A stretch of 64,000 nucleotides of DNA from MPNP01 sp965215545 (GCA_965215545.1 OZ244066.1:2356001-2420000); one strand, 5' to 3'; numbered from the stretch's first letter, positions 1 to 9,246 are shown. The notes: generated by a model from the sequence alone, not told the origin. Translations and numbers: made by a program.

Positions 1-1757
1 AAAACCTGTTTCAAGCGTGTTGAGTCCGATCTCTCGGGGCTGCTCCATTACATCGAGATCGGCGATATCGGATTGCCGGATATCCAGCGCCCCTTCGTCT
101 GGTCGAACGCCAAGGTGCGCGACCTTTTTGACTCGATGTATCGCGGTTTTCCGGTCGGCTATCTCCTGTTTTGGGAAAATGATAACCCCAACGGCACCCG
201 TCAGATTGGCACTGGCCCGAAACAGCGCAATGTCGCTGCACGCCTGATCATTGATGGCCAGCAGCGGCTCACGTCACTGTATGCGGTTTTTCGTGGTCGC
301 AAGGTGCTGGACGCCGATTATCGGGAAAGGCATATCGAGATTGCCTTCCGTCCGCGCGATGGCAGGTTTGAGGTCGCGGACGCAACCATCCGCCGCGATC
401 CGGAATGGATTTCAAGCGTGTCAGAGATGTGGTCGTCGGGCAAGTCCAGTTGGAAACTCGTCAACGATTTTGTCGGCAGACTCTCGGGGAAAGCTGATCT
501 GAGTGATGAGGACGAAGAGGTCATTGCACACAATCTTGATCGGCTATTCGACCTCCAGAAGTATCCGTTCACCGCCCTTGAGATTGCACCCACCGTTGAA
601 GCGGAGGAGGTGGCAGACATCTTCGTTCGAATCAACAGTAAGGGCGTTTCGCTCAATCAAGCCGATTTCATCCTGACACTGCTGTCCGTGTTCTGGGACG
701 AGGGTCGAGCCAATCTGGAGCGTTTTTGCCGCGAGTCGCGTATCGCACCAGCACCAGGAGCCAGCCCGTCTGCGTTCAACCACCTGATCCAGCCCGACCC
801 TGACCAGCTGCTGCGGGTGTCCATCGCTTTCGGCTTCGATCGGGGCCGGCTTCAGAGCGTGTACCAGATATTGCGTGGTAAGGATCCCGAACGGGCGCGT
901 TCCTGGCGGAGCGCCGCGATGAGCAGTTCGAGAAGCTGAAGCAAGCACAGGACGAAGTTCTGAACCTCACGCATTGGCACCAGTTCCATGGCGCATTGAT
1001 TGGTGCGGGGTTTCGCAGCAGCCGGCTCATTTCATCGAATAACGCTCTGCTGTTTTCATATGCGTTCTATCTGCTGGGTCGTGTGCGCTATCGCGTCGAG
1101 GAACATCGGCTGCAGAAAATGATCGGGTGCTGGTTCCTCGCCTCCACGTTGACCGGTCGGTACACAAATTCGCCCGAGTCCACCATGGACGGCGATCTTG
1201 CACGGTTGAGGACGGTGGTCGATGGCGAGGGTTTTCTACGCGCCCTGGAAAACGAGCTCGCCAACCAGCTTACGCACGACTTTTGGACGGTCACGCTACC
1301 GGCAACTCTGGAGAGTTCATCCGCACGGAATCCGGAACTGTTTGCATACGTTGCCGCCCAGAATACCGAGGGAACCCGTGTGCTTTTCTCTCACAAGACG
1401 GTGAGCGACCTGTTGGATCCAACGGTTCGAGCAAAGAAGAACGCACTTGAGCGCCATCACCTTTTTCCTCGCGCGTGGCTTGAAAAGCATGTTATCCGTG
1501 ACCGGCGGGAAATAAACCAGATGGCCAACGACGCATTGCTTGAATGGCCGGACAATCTGGATATCGGCGATAGCCCTCCCAGTGAATATGTGCCGATTGT
1601 GCGCCGTCGCTTTGCCGACGACGCGGAATGGGATGCGATGTGCAATGCGCACGCATTGCCTCGCGGATGGGAGGGGATGGATTACCAGGATTTTCTGGCC
1701 GAGCGGCGGCGCTTGACGGCGGGCATCATCCGTCGTGGTTATGACCGGCTGAGCTGA
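1..1757 (+). pseudogene. DUF262/DUF1524 (GmrSD-like) protein, frameshifted and 5'-truncated by the window
   Basis: The frame is already open at base 1, so the N-terminus lies outside the window. The first part (to 939) has DUF262 hallmarks: GLPDIQRPFVWS and the nucleotide-handling motif IIDGQQRLTSLY. The second part (open from before 996 to 1757) has an HNH/DUF1524-type end with RHHLFPRAWL followed by conserved Asn-containing segments. The halves are in different frames. Adding one A at 890-891 would join GKDPE to TGAFLAERRDEQF and give one continuous protein, so I read this as a single-base deletion in an A run. In the known family (GmrS/GmrD-type IV restriction and relatives), DUF262 binds NTP and the HNH part cuts DNA. 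Whether this gene is truly broken or a base was missed cannot be decided here. The next gene is a RhuM-like fragment, a common companion in defence loci. Confidence 0.8.
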
Positions 1758-1771
1758 CGGGGTGGCGGCAT

Positions 1772-2254
1772 TTGCCGAAAGCGAAAGTGGAGCAGCCGGC
1801 TGTGACTACTGAGCAGCTTCCGGCAGTTCCCGGAGGCGAGGTCATTGTCTACGAGTCTCCGGAAGGCGAAGGGGGCGTTGATGTTCGCTCTAACCTGGAA
1901 TCGGTCTGGCTGACACAGTGGCAGATGGCTGAGGCTTTCGGGACTTCAACAGACAACGTCAGCCTGCATCTTGGAAACGTTTACACGACGGGTGAACTGG
2001 AGGAAGCGGCAACTGCCGAGGATTTCTCGGTAGTTCGATCAGAAGGCCAGCGCAAGGTCAGGCACTGTAACCTCGATGCGATCATTTCCCTCGGTTACAG
2101 GGTCAACTCGGAGCGGGCCGTGCATTTCCGCCAGTGGGCCACCCGAACCTTGCGCGGGCATCTGATTGGCGGCTACACGCTGAATGAACGAAGACTCGCC
2201 GAACAAATTTGCCACTGGTTGTTGATGCGGATGCCCCGCTGCGTTGCCCCTTGA
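1772..2254 (+). pseudogene. RhuM-family protein, 3'-truncated
   Basis: A 160-codon frame starting with TTG shortly after the DUF262 gene. It carries the N-terminal RhuM pattern: SVWLTQWQMAEAFGTSTDNVSLH, a Bro-N/KilA-like DNA-binding region, then VVRSEGQRKVRHCNLDAIIS and GYRVNSERAVHFRQWATRTL. RhuM proteins usually exceed 300 residues. Here similarity to the usual pattern stops after GYTLNERRLAEQ (near 2200) and the frame ends in unrelated residues. RhuM genes are often found within restriction or pathogenicity loci, and their function is unproven. I read this as the N-terminal half of a family member cut by a deletion. Confidence 0.72.
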
Positions 2255-2568
2255 GCACCCGCAGGCGATGATCGGGGCAGGCCGGATCACCCGGCCGGGT
2301 GGCGGCGTCGAGCGTGTGCGAGGCACTGCGGGCAAAGGCCGGACCCCGATCGTTCCTGGAAATGCCCTGGTTTTCCCGTCGCTCCCGTACCACTCCGGGA
2401 CGCATCCGCATTGCCTCAAGCGAAAATCGTCGGGAAGCACCACCCCGGTTGTTCCGATCAGGCGGTTGCCCCGTGTGGTCACGACACCGATTTGTGGGGG
2501 ATTCCCACTTGGCAGGATGGGTCGTGACTGGCGTTCCGGACCGGATGGCGGTCGCGGCAAACCCCGTG
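2255..2568. other. Gap with no supported gene
   Basis: About 310 bases between the truncated RhuM frame and the hairpin behind the Bax-inhibitor gene. Both strands have open stretches, but none resembles a known protein or has a plausible ribosome binding site. It is probably what remains of the deleted RhuM 3' half and its neighbour. Confidence 0.4.
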
Positions 2569-2602
2569 TCCCGGGTCATGCGAGCGGTCGCATGACCCGG
2601 GA
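2569..2602 (-). terminator. Perfect 15-bp hairpin downstream of the BI-1 gene
   Basis: TCCCGGGTCATGCGA and its exact reverse complement are separated by GCGG. It lies about 40 bases past the stop of the minus-strand Bax-inhibitor-1 gene, where a transcription terminator is expected. No clear T run follows on the minus strand, so it may instead stabilise the 3' end. Confidence 0.55.
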
Positions 2603-2641
2603 GATTGGAACCTGCCAGTGGCCAGGGTCTCAATCAGTCCG

Positions 2642-3358
2642 TCAGTTCCGGTTCCCGAAGAGGTGGAGCAGGAAGAGGAACATGTTGAGGAAATCCAGGT
2701 ACAGGTTCAGGGCACCCATGATCGCGGACTTCTCCAGCCATTCGGCATTGCCGCCCTGGGCCATCTGCAGATAGGTGTTCTTGATCTTTTGTGTGTCATA
2801 GGCGGTGAGACCGGCAAAGATCAGGACGCCGAGGCTCGAAATGGCAAACATGAGCGGGGCAGACTGGATGAACAGGTTCAGGATGGCTGCAGCCAGGATC
2901 CCCACAACCCCCATGATCAGGAACGACCCCATCCCGCTGAGATCCCGTTGGGTCGTGTAACCGTAGAGGCTGAGGCTGGCAAAGGCGATGGCGGTGATCA
3001 GAAAGGTCTGGACAATCGAAAACCCGGTATAGGCCAGGAAAATGTAGGAGATCGACAGACCCATCAAGGCTGCAAAGGCCCAGAAGACTGTTTGGGCCGT
3101 CGTGCTGGACATCCTGTTGATCCGGGCACTCATGGTGAACACGACAACCAGGGGCGCAAAGATGACAACCCATTGCAACGGTGTGCCGTAAATCACTTGC
3201 ATCAGGGCTGTATTGCTGGCGGTCAGGTAGGCAACAAGGCCTGTGATGACCATGGCCAGGGACATGAGCCCATAGACACGGTTCATGTATTTCCGCAGAC
3301 CTTCATCACGGACCTGTGTACCGATATATGATGGACTCGAGGTTCCGATCTGGTTCAT
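2642..3358 (-). CDS. Bax inhibitor-1/YccA-family membrane protein
   Basis: A 238-residue integral membrane protein with about seven hydrophobic segments and the BI-1 family pattern: an N-terminal cytosolic stretch (about residues 1-25), VYGLMSLAMVITGLVAYL, YGYTTQRDLSGMGSFLIMG in the middle, and a C-terminal YDTQKIKNTY with a final NLYLDFLNMFLFLLHLFG helix. The family (YccA, YbhL, TMBIM) includes pH-sensitive calcium-leak channels and FtsH modulators. The role in this organism is not shown by sequence. The ATG start is well supported by an AGGAGG eight bases upstream on the minus strand. The gene is transcribed alone, with a strong hairpin behind it. The length matches alphaproteobacterial members. 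Confidence 0.93.
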   Translation of the reverse strand: MNQIGTSSPSYIGTQVRDEGLRKYMNRVYGLMSLAMVITGLVAYLTASNTALMQVIYGTPLQWVVIFAPLVVVFTMSARINRMSSTTAQTVFWAFAALMGLSISYIFLAYTGFSIVQTFLITAIAFASLSLYGYTTQRDLSGMGSFLIMGVVGILAAAILNLFIQSAPLMFAISSLGVLIFAGLTAYDTQKIKNTYLQMAQGGNAEWLEKSAIMGALNLYLDFLNMFLFLLHLFGNRN

Positions 3359-3493
3359 TGATACCTCCTGTGACGGTTCTCGTCCCCATGACGAGCATTC
3401 CGGTCTACATATTGTGTCCCTGACCGATTTTTCAAGACTGATTTCCCTTCCAGGGCAACGATTTCCGAGTCACAGGAGCGGGACAATGGCGAG

Positions 3494-4432
3494 TCAGTCG
3501 CGTGCACCAAGGAAGGCAAGGATATCGGCAATCAGGTTCGCCCGGACAGCATTGCCTGCCATGAGCAGCTCATGCTTGCAGCCGGGAAGGGTGCGCAACG
3601 CGCCGTGCTGCCATGTCGAGAGGAGGGCATGGATCGCGTCCGGGTCGACAACCCGCTCGTCTGTGCCGAGGAAGACAAGGGCTTCAGTGTCTGGTGGGGC
3701 CCGACGGCACAGGGATGCTGTCTCGCTCATCGCCGCCCGCAGCCATGCCCAGGAGGGCCCGCCAAGGGACAGTCGGGGATGGGTTTCGATCTGGTGCCGG
3801 AGGTTGAGAAACGTCACGGCACAGGATGTGAGGACATTATGGTCGGTCCGGGCGGTCTGGAGATAGTTCTGCCGATCGGTGCCCTGCACAAATGTCCCGC
3901 CGAATCCCGTCAGCGTCGCAACTGTCGACAGGACCACCGCGGCACCGCCGACGAACTGGTTCAGATAAAATCCCCACATCGGGGCCAGAAACACAGCCGA
4001 TCGGAAGACATCGGTGCGGTGGAGGATCCGCAGGCCGATGCAGCCGCCCATGGAGTGGGCAATGAGATGATAGGGGCGGGGCACTGCCAGGCGTTCAAGG
4101 GCAGCCAGGACGGCATCGGCATCCATCTGATAGGAGGCAAACCTCTCCACATGACAGAGATCCCGATTGCCGTGCAAGCGGTCAGACAGGCCATGTCCCC
4201 GCCAGTCATGCATGGCAATTGTATAGCCATGCTGCAGGAAGGGCCTGGCCAGGAAGGCATATTTCTCGATATACTCGGTCCGGCCATTGAAGAGGATCAC
4301 GGTTCCCCGTGAGCCACCTTCCCAGATGGATAACCTGAGGCGGACACCGTCATCGGCGTGCAGCCAGGTGGTCCGGGGTCGTGGGCAATCCGGCACAATG
4401 TCATGCAGGAAAGGCGGCGATTCGGATCTCAT
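3494..4432 (-). CDS. Alpha/beta hydrolase, lysophospholipase (PldB-like) family
   Basis: 312 residues with an alpha/beta-hydrolase fold. ILFNGRTEYIEKYAFLARPF near residue 47 is typical of the PldB/monoacylglycerol-lipase group. WRGHGLSDR follows, and the nucleophile elbow AHSMGG (GxSxG) lies near residue 128. The acid is probably Asp in ERVVDPDA near 265 and the base His in GCKHELLM near 286. There is no signal peptide, so it is likely cytosolic or peripheral. It probably hydrolyses an acyl ester such as a lysophospholipid or monoacylglycerol; the substrate is inferred from family only. The SCP2-domain gene lies immediately upstream on the same strand with a 13-base gap, so the two are probably co-transcribed. 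Confidence 0.88.
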   Translation of the reverse strand: MRSESPPFLHDIVPDCPRPRTTWLHADDGVRLRLSIWEGGSRGTVILFNGRTEYIEKYAFLARPFLQHGYTIAMHDWRGHGLSDRLHGNRDLCHVERFASYQMDADAVLAALERLAVPRPYHLIAHSMGGCIGLRILHRTDVFRSAVFLAPMWGFYLNQFVGGAAVVLSTVATLTGFGGTFVQGTDRQNYLQTARTDHNVLTSCAVTFLNLRHQIETHPRLSLGGPSWAWLRAAMSETASLCRRAPPDTEALVFLGTDERVVDPDAIHALLSTWQHGALRTLPGCKHELLMAGNAVRANLIADILAFLGARD

Positions 4433-4445
4433 ATGGATTCGGGTG

Positions 4446-4742
4446 TCATATGATATGGCGGGCGAAAGCCATGGCCCTTGTCAACGAGCCATCAATGTGC
4501 AGGGTGCCGGCAAGATAGGCGCCCTGGGGGCTGAGTTCGCCCCGCAGGAGGGCCAGGAAGACCGCGGGAGATGCGGTCAGTGTGCAGTCTGCCGGGCCGG
4601 ACCCGATCGACACCACGCCATCCCGGACGACCAGTGAACCGATGGTGTCGAGGACCAGCATGACGGTCCCCGTGTGGCCGGGCTTGATCGCCGCCCGCAG
4701 GGCATTGACCGCCCTGTCAATATCGCTATCCATGGTGCTCAT
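4446..4742 (-). CDS. SCP2 sterol-binding-domain protein
   Basis: A 98-residue, single-domain SCP2-like protein. The pattern GTVMLVLDTIGSLVVRDGVVSI followed by ADCTLTASPAVFLALLRGELSPQGAYLAG and a final short helix is characteristic. SCP2 folds form a hydrophobic cavity that binds lipids or acyl chains; stand-alone bacterial ones are thought to be lipid carriers. Co-directional with the downstream lipase-like gene, which fits handling of lipid substrates. The start lies three bases from the divergent TPR gene start, so both promoters must overlap coding sequence or lie within the opposite gene. Confidence 0.88.
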   Translation of the reverse strand: MSTMDSDIDRAVNALRAAIKPGHTGTVMLVLDTIGSLVVRDGVVSIGSGPADCTLTASPAVFLALLRGELSPQGAYLAGTLHIDGSLTRAMAFARHII

Positions 4743-4745
4743 CCG

Positions 4746-5393
4746 ATGCTTTGTCCAGATCGTTCAGGAAAGACCCATCCCGTGCAGATCGCTTGCACCG
4801 CCCGCCACCCGAACTGCTCATGGGGCAGCCAGTCCCGGGCCAGTGTTGTCCGGTCATGGGCCGGTGCCGTGCTGTTGGCCTGCACACTTGCCGCGACCGG
4901 TGCGGCCACGGCTCAGCCCAGCCGGATTGATGCCCTTTTTGACCGGTTGCAGACCAGCGGACCCGAAGAGACGATACGGATCGAGAGCGAGATTCTCCGG
5001 CTCTGGTCCTCTTCGGGTTCTCCAGTGATCGATTCCCTCTATGCTCTTGCCCGCACCAATGCGGACAGGGGCAATTATCGCACGGCACTGCGTCTGATCA
5101 ACCGGACCCTGAAGGGAAAGCCGGATTTCGCGGAAGCCTGGAATCTGCGAGCCACTCTCCACTACCTGCGGAGCAATTTCCCGGCCTCCATCCGGGATAT
5201 CGAAACGACACTTGAGCTGAACCCCAGGCACTTCGGGGCCATCAACGGGCTGGCCCTGATCCTGGAACAGACCGGCCAGGACGCGCTGGCTCTTGCCGCC
5301 TACCGACGGGTAGAGGATCTCAGTCCCAATCGACGCGGTCTGCAGGAATCCATCGCCCGTGTCGAGACCCGCATCACGCCCCGATCCCATTAG
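4746..5393 (+). CDS. Tetratricopeptide-repeat exported protein
   Basis: About 215 residues from the ATG chosen here. After a variable N-terminus there is a signal-like hydrophobic segment, WAGAVLLACTLAATGAATAQ, so the mature protein should be periplasmic. Several TPR units follow: DSLYALARTNADRGNYRTAL, FAEAWNLRATLHYLRSNFPA and HFGAINGLALILEQTGQDAL. The repeats suggest a protein-protein adaptor; the partner is unknown. The start is uncertain: a GTG at 4782 would give a shorter leader and the frame is open upstream to 4674, but an upstream start would overlap the divergent SCP2 gene. A GC-rich hairpin follows the stop. Confidence 0.8.
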   Translation: MLCPDRSGKTHPVQIACTARHPNCSWGSQSRASVVRSWAGAVLLACTLAATGAATAQPSRIDALFDRLQTSGPEETIRIESEILRLWSSSGSPVIDSLYALARTNADRGNYRTALRLINRTLKGKPDFAEAWNLRATLHYLRSNFPASIRDIETTLELNPRHFGAINGLALILEQTGQDALALAAYRRVEDLSPNRRGLQESIARVETRITPRSH

Positions 5394-5415
5394 GTCCCGG
5401 CCTCATCCCGGGACC
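5393..5415 (+). terminator. GC-rich hairpin after the TPR gene
   Basis: GGTCCCGG pairs with CCGGGACC across a seven-base loop starting at the stop codon of the TPR gene. No T run follows, so an intrinsic terminator is only plausible. Confidence 0.5.
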
Positions 5416-5451
5416 AGCGTAGCGTTGCACTTTGGAGGAGGCAAACGGGTC

Positions 5452-5727
5452 ATGATGCATCAATCTCCCATGTGCGCATCCTGGATCACGACCGGACCGA
5501 GCCATGCAACAGTCAATCATGTCCCCCATGCCACCCCGGGGTGCAATGATCACAGCGATGGGGTTCTGGTGCACTGCCGGCATCGGTCGGCAACCCTCCT
5601 GGCCCGACCCTGCACATGTCGGGACCTGCTATCGGGGCGTGGGCCCGGGGATGCGGGATGCCGGGGTTCATCCGAGCGGCAACACGGGGTGTGTCGTCCG
5701 TCAGTCATGGATTGCAGCGATGGATGA
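5452..5727 (+). CDS. Possible 91-codon leader ORF before the helicase
   Basis: Two tandem ATGs follow a strong GGAGGAGG-like site by about 13 bases and open a His/Cys-rich frame. It ends at a TGA overlapping the preferred helicase start by eight bases. The amino acid composition does not look like a normal folded protein and I recognise no family. It may be a translated leader that couples to the helicase, or chance. The region otherwise holds no gene. Confidence 0.2.
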   Translation: MMHQSPMCASWITTGPSHATVNHVPHATPGCNDHSDGVLVHCRHRSATLLARPCTCRDLLSGRGPGDAGCRGSSERQHGVCRPSVMDCSDG

Positions 5728-8635
5728 GCTGTCAGGACGTGTGACGGCCATATTGGGGCCCACCAATACCGGCAAGACACGTGAAGCCATCGCCCGGATG
5801 CTGGAACATCGGACGGGCATGATCGGTCTGCCACTGCGGTTGCTGGCCCGTGAGGTGTATGACAAGGTCCGGGCCGAAAAGGGGAATGCGGTCGTAGGCC
5901 TCGTCACCGGTGAGGAGCGCATCCTGCCGCCAGCGGTCCGCTACTGGATCTGCACCACCGAGGCGATGCCGGTCGGCAATGACGTCGATTTCATGGCCGT
6001 GGACGAGATCCAGCTCTGTGCCGACAGCGAGCGTGGCCATGTGTTCACGGATCGCCTGCTGCATGCAAGGGGGCGCGCTGCCACCCTGTTTCTCGGGGCC
6101 AGAACCATCGCCCCCATCATCAAGGACATGGTTCCCGAGATCCAGATCGACCTGCGGCAACGCCTTTCGAGCCTGACCTACTCGGGGCGGGTACGGATTG
6201 CCCGCATGCGACCGCGCACGGCGATTGTCGCCTTCACAATCGAGGATGTCTACATGATCGCCGATGCCGTGCGCCGTCACTGCGGCGGTGCGGCGGTGGT
6301 CATGGGCGGGCTCAGCCCCAAGACCCGCAATGCCCAGGTTGCCATCTACCAGAATGGCGATGTGGACTACCTCGTGGCCACGGATGCCATCGGCATGGGG
6401 TTGAATCTCGATATCCGGCATGTCGCCTTCGCCTCACGAATCAAGTTCGATGGCCGCACTGTCCGTGCTCTCATGCCGGCCGAACTTGCCCAGATTGCCG
6501 GCCGGGCCGGTCGGTATCGCACCAACGGGACCTTCGGGGTCACGCGCGACTGTCAGGAGCTGAACCGCTACGAGGTGGACTCGATCGAGGAGAGCCGCTT
6601 TGCAGCCATTGCGCGGCTGCAGTGGCGCAACAGCGCCCTTGACTTCCGCTCGATCAGGACACTGGTGCAGTCGCTTGCGAGACCCTCGCCCCATCGTCGG
6701 TTGATCAAGGTTCGGCAGACCACGGATCACCGCGTCCTCGAGACCCTTGCGGCGTGCAGAGACGTGCTGCGGCGTACCACGACCCCGGATGATGTGCGCC
6801 TCTTGTGGGAGGTCTGCCAGCTGCCGGACTTTCGCAAGGACGCCGCCGCAACCCACGCCGGTCTCATCAGGCAGATCTACATCTTCCTGCGGGATCATGA
6901 CTGCATCCCGGATGACTGGCTGGCCGCCCGGGTTGATGCGCTGGCCCGGACCACTGGTGACATAGATGCATTGGCGACAAGTTTGGCGTATATTCGCACC
7001 TGGGCGTATGTCGCCTATCGGTCGCACTGGGTTGAAGATCCATCCCACTGGCGCCAGCGGGCCCGGGATGTCGAAGACCGGCTGTCAGATGAACTGCACA
7101 AGCGATTGACACGTCGTTTTGTCGATGCAGGGACGTCGCGGTTGGGCAAGCGCCTGAAACAGGGGAATGATCTGGAAGCGGATATGACGGAAACAGGTCG
7201 CTTGACACTCGAAGGACAGGAACTGGGTCATTTCCAGGGCTTCCGGTTTGTCCGTCGACAGGGATCCACACCGGAAGAGGAGCGGGTCCTCAAGGCTGCC
7301 AGTGCCCGGCTGGTGGGCCCGGAATTGGCCACGCGTGCCAAGCGCCTTGCGTCCACGCCGGATGGCGATCTGCAGCTGGGTGACGATGGCTGTATCCTCT
7401 GGGAAGGTCATCCGGTCGGCAGGTTGAAGAGTGGCCAGGACAGTTTGCGTCCCGGTGTGACGGTGCTGGTCGACGAGACCGCCGACGCATCAATCAGGGA
7501 TCAGGTCGAAAGCCGCATCACGGCCTTCGTCGAGCATATGGTCAGTTTGCATCTTGGCACCTTGCTCGCGCTCCGGGATGATCGGGACCTCTCCGCACCA
7601 GCCCGTGGACTTGCTTTCAAACTCACTGAATCCTTTGGTGTTCTCAACCGCCGCATGGTGGCTGACGATCTCAAGGGTATCGATGCGGATTGCCGGACGC
7701 AACTGCGCAAACATGGTGTCAAGATCGCCCAGCACAGCGTCTTTGTCCATTCGGCCCTCAAACCCAAGGCGACGCAGCTGCGTCTGTTGCTCTGGTCGCT
7801 CAAGACTGGCGCGGAGACCCTCGCAACCGCACCCCCGGCCGGCTTGACAACAGTCGATGTGGACCGGGCGATGCCGAAGGATTATTATCCCATCTGTGGC
7901 TACGTCCGCATCGGCACCCTGGCTATCCGGGCGGATATTCTTGACCGATTGATGATGCTGCTCTGGGGGTTTGAGTCCGAGATGGAGTTCGAGGCCACCG
8001 CCGAGATGCTCTCGATCACGGGGACCACGCATGAGAATTTTGCCAAGGTGATGCGGGGTCTTGGCTATACGGCTAGGCGCGGTGAACGACCCCGTCCTGC
8101 ACGACAGGTCGTGGACGATTCAGTGTCAGTCGAGACCCCTGCACCGATCGACGAATCGGTTGCAAGCAATTCTCCACCCCATGATGAGATGGCTGTCGAT
8201 CCGCAGGCAGGTCCGGCACCCGGGGACGCTGCACCACCGCCAGTCATCGAGCAGGCACCAGTGATCGAGCAGGCACCAGTGATCGATCGGGCGACTTGTG
8301 ATGTCGCCAGTGGAGCGGGCGAGATGGATCCTGCCGTGGCCGAGGTCGCAACTGGTGAGGATGACCGGGAGATGGCTGAAGAGACCATCGAGGTGTTCTA
8401 TGTCTACAGCCGCCGGCAGCAGACGGACCGCCCCGAGCGCGCGGCGGCCCGCGGGAAGAAGGCTGGCAAGGCAGGGGCACAGGCGCGCCCCCAACGGCGC
8501 AAACCGGCCCGGGGTCGGAAGGACCGCCAGGCCCGCAAGGTGGACATGACGCCTCCTGCACGACCCAAAAAGGCTGCCACCCCCGATCCTGACAGCCCCT
8601 TTGCTGCCCTGTTGGCGCTGCGCGATGAATTGTGA
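5720..8635 (+). CDS. SUV3-like superfamily 2 RNA helicase
   Basis: 971 residues from the ATG that gives MDELSGRVTAILGPTNTGKT, matching where alphaproteobacterial homologues begin; the frame is open upstream to ATG 5504. Walker A is GPTNTGKT (residues 13-20), the Walker B equivalent DEIQL is near 95, and motif V DAIGMGLNLDIRHV and motif VI QIAGRAGRYRTNG follow. This is the mitochondrial-type (SUV3) ATP-dependent RNA helicase group, linked in other systems to RNA turnover. A long C-terminal part follows. It includes a proline/acid-rich spacer with an in-frame 18-base repeat and a very basic Lys/Arg/Ala tail likely to bind RNA. The stop overlaps a GTG of the next small ORF, and fdxA follows. Confidence 0.9.
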   Translation: MDELSGRVTAILGPTNTGKTREAIARMLEHRTGMIGLPLRLLAREVYDKVRAEKGNAVVGLVTGEERILPPAVRYWICTTEAMPVGNDVDFMAVDEIQLCADSERGHVFTDRLLHARGRAATLFLGARTIAPIIKDMVPEIQIDLRQRLSSLTYSGRVRIARMRPRTAIVAFTIEDVYMIADAVRRHCGGAAVVMGGLSPKTRNAQVAIYQNGDVDYLVATDAIGMGLNLDIRHVAFASRIKFDGRTVRALMPAELAQIAGRAGRYRTNGTFGVTRDCQELNRYEVDSIEESRFAAIARLQWRNSALDFRSIRTLVQSLARPSPHRRLIKVRQTTDHRVLETLAACRDVLRRTTTPDDVRLLWEVCQLPDFRKDAAATHAGLIRQIYIFLRDHDCIPDDWLAARVDALARTTGDIDALATSLAYIRTWAYVAYRSHWVEDPSHWRQRARDVEDRLSDELHKRLTRRFVDAGTSRLGKRLKQGNDLEADMTETGRLTLEGQELGHFQGFRFVRRQGSTPEEERVLKAASARLVGPELATRAKRLASTPDGDLQLGDDGCILWEGHPVGRLKSGQDSLRPGVTVLVDETADASIRDQVESRITAFVEHMVSLHLGTLLALRDDRDLSAPARGLAFKLTESFGVLNRRMVADDLKGIDADCRTQLRKHGVKIAQHSVFVHSALKPKATQLRLLLWSLKTGAETLATAPPAGLTTVDVDRAMPKDYYPICGYVRIGTLAIRADILDRLMMLLWGFESEMEFEATAEMLSITGTTHENFAKVMRGLGYTARRGERPRPARQVVDDSVSVETPAPIDESVASNSPPHDEMAVDPQAGPAPGDAAPPPVIEQAPVIEQAPVIDRATCDVASGAGEMDPAVAEVATGEDDREMAEETIEVFYVYSRRQQTDRPERAAARGKKAGKAGAQARPQRRKPARGRKDRQARKVDMTPPARPKKAATPDPDSPFAALLALRDEL
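8240..8287 (+). repeat. 18-bp tandem repeat inside the helicase gene
   Basis: Two full copies and part of a third of the unit CCAGTSATCGAGCAGGCA, encoding PVIEQA-type hexapeptides in the linker before the basic tail. The unit is a multiple of three, so copy-number change keeps the frame. Confidence 0.85.
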
Positions 8636-8775
8636 TTGACCCGCTGTCTCGGGTCGCAGGGCCAGTGAACATGACGCAGCAGGGCAGAATTGTGATTGTT
8701 TGCCGTGGCGATATTGCAACCGCCGGCCAGCGCACCTATCTGAAGGCAGCGGTGTTCGACCCGGAAGAAGAATGA
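8632..8775 (+). CDS. 47-codon ORF bridging helicase and fdxA
   Basis: A GTG start overlaps the helicase stop (GTGA), and the TGA stop overlaps the fdxA ATG (ATGA). It would therefore be translationally coupled on both sides. An internal ATG at 8671 gives a 34-residue version containing GRIVIVCRGDIATAG and an acidic end FDPEEE. I recognise no family. In many alphaproteobacteria an S4-domain RNA-binding gene sits at this point between helicase and fdxA, but this ORF lacks the S4 pattern. It could be a genuine small protein, a residue of that gene, or simply the sequence that couples fdxA translation to the helicase. Confidence 0.4.
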   Translation: MIDPLSRVAGPVNMTQQGRIVIVCRGDIATAGQRTYLKAAVFDPEEE

Positions 8776-9113
8776 CCTACGTTGTGACTGACAGCTGCAT
8801 TGGCTGCAAATACACTGACTGTGTGGAAGTCTGTCCGGTTGACTGCTTCTATGAAGGTGCCAACATGCTCGTGATCCATCCGGATGAATGTATCGATTGT
8901 GGTGTCTGCGAGCCGGAATGCCCGATCGATGCCATCCTGCCCGACACCGAACCCGGCATGGAGACATGGGTGGAGTTCAACCGGAAATATTCCGAGATCT
9001 GGCCCGTCATCATCGAAAAGCGCGACCCGCTGCCGGATGCCGAGGCGCGGGAGAACGAAGACGGCAAACTGGAAAAATACTTCAACGAGGCCCCCGGCAA
9101 GGGCAACGAGTAG
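8772..9113 (+). CDS. fdxA: Ferredoxin FdxA (3Fe-4S/4Fe-4S type)
   Basis: 113 residues starting MTYVVTDSCIGCKYTDCVEV. The cysteine pattern CIGCKYTDCVEVCP, then CIDCGVCEPECP, with an extra Cys spacing in the first cluster, is that of seven-iron ferredoxins (one 3Fe-4S and one 4Fe-4S). The C-terminal extension (EFNRKYSEIWPVI...) is typical of the FdxA group. It is a cytosolic electron carrier. The ATG has GGAAGAAGA just upstream and overlaps the stop of the 47-codon ORF. Position next to a SUV3-type helicase is a recurring alphaproteobacterial arrangement. Confidence 0.95.
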   Translation: MTYVVTDSCIGCKYTDCVEVCPVDCFYEGANMLVIHPDECIDCGVCEPECPIDAILPDTEPGMETWVEFNRKYSEIWPVIIEKRDPLPDAEARENEDGKLEKYFNEAPGKGNE

Positions 9114-9246
9114 ATCGACGGTCTCCAGGACCCCGATCCCCGTTCCCCCTTCCCGAATTCCCAGTAGTGGTTCAGTTTGAAAATAGAATTTGCCTTCGCG
9201 CCGCCCAGCTGCTAGACTGTGCAACATCCACACAGGAGACCTTGCC

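Noticed and set aside
2618..3331. Open frame antisense to the Bax-inhibitor-1 gene
   Set aside because: It mirrors the codon pattern of the membrane-protein gene; the protein on the minus strand is clearly the real one.
5504..5719. Upstream start for the helicase
   Set aside because: The added residues have no family match, and homologues begin at the LSGRVTAILGPTNTGKT region; ATG 5720 fits.
8240..8287. Possible CRISPR-like direct repeat
   Set aside because: Units are adjacent with no spacers, in frame, inside a coding region; it is an amino acid repeat.
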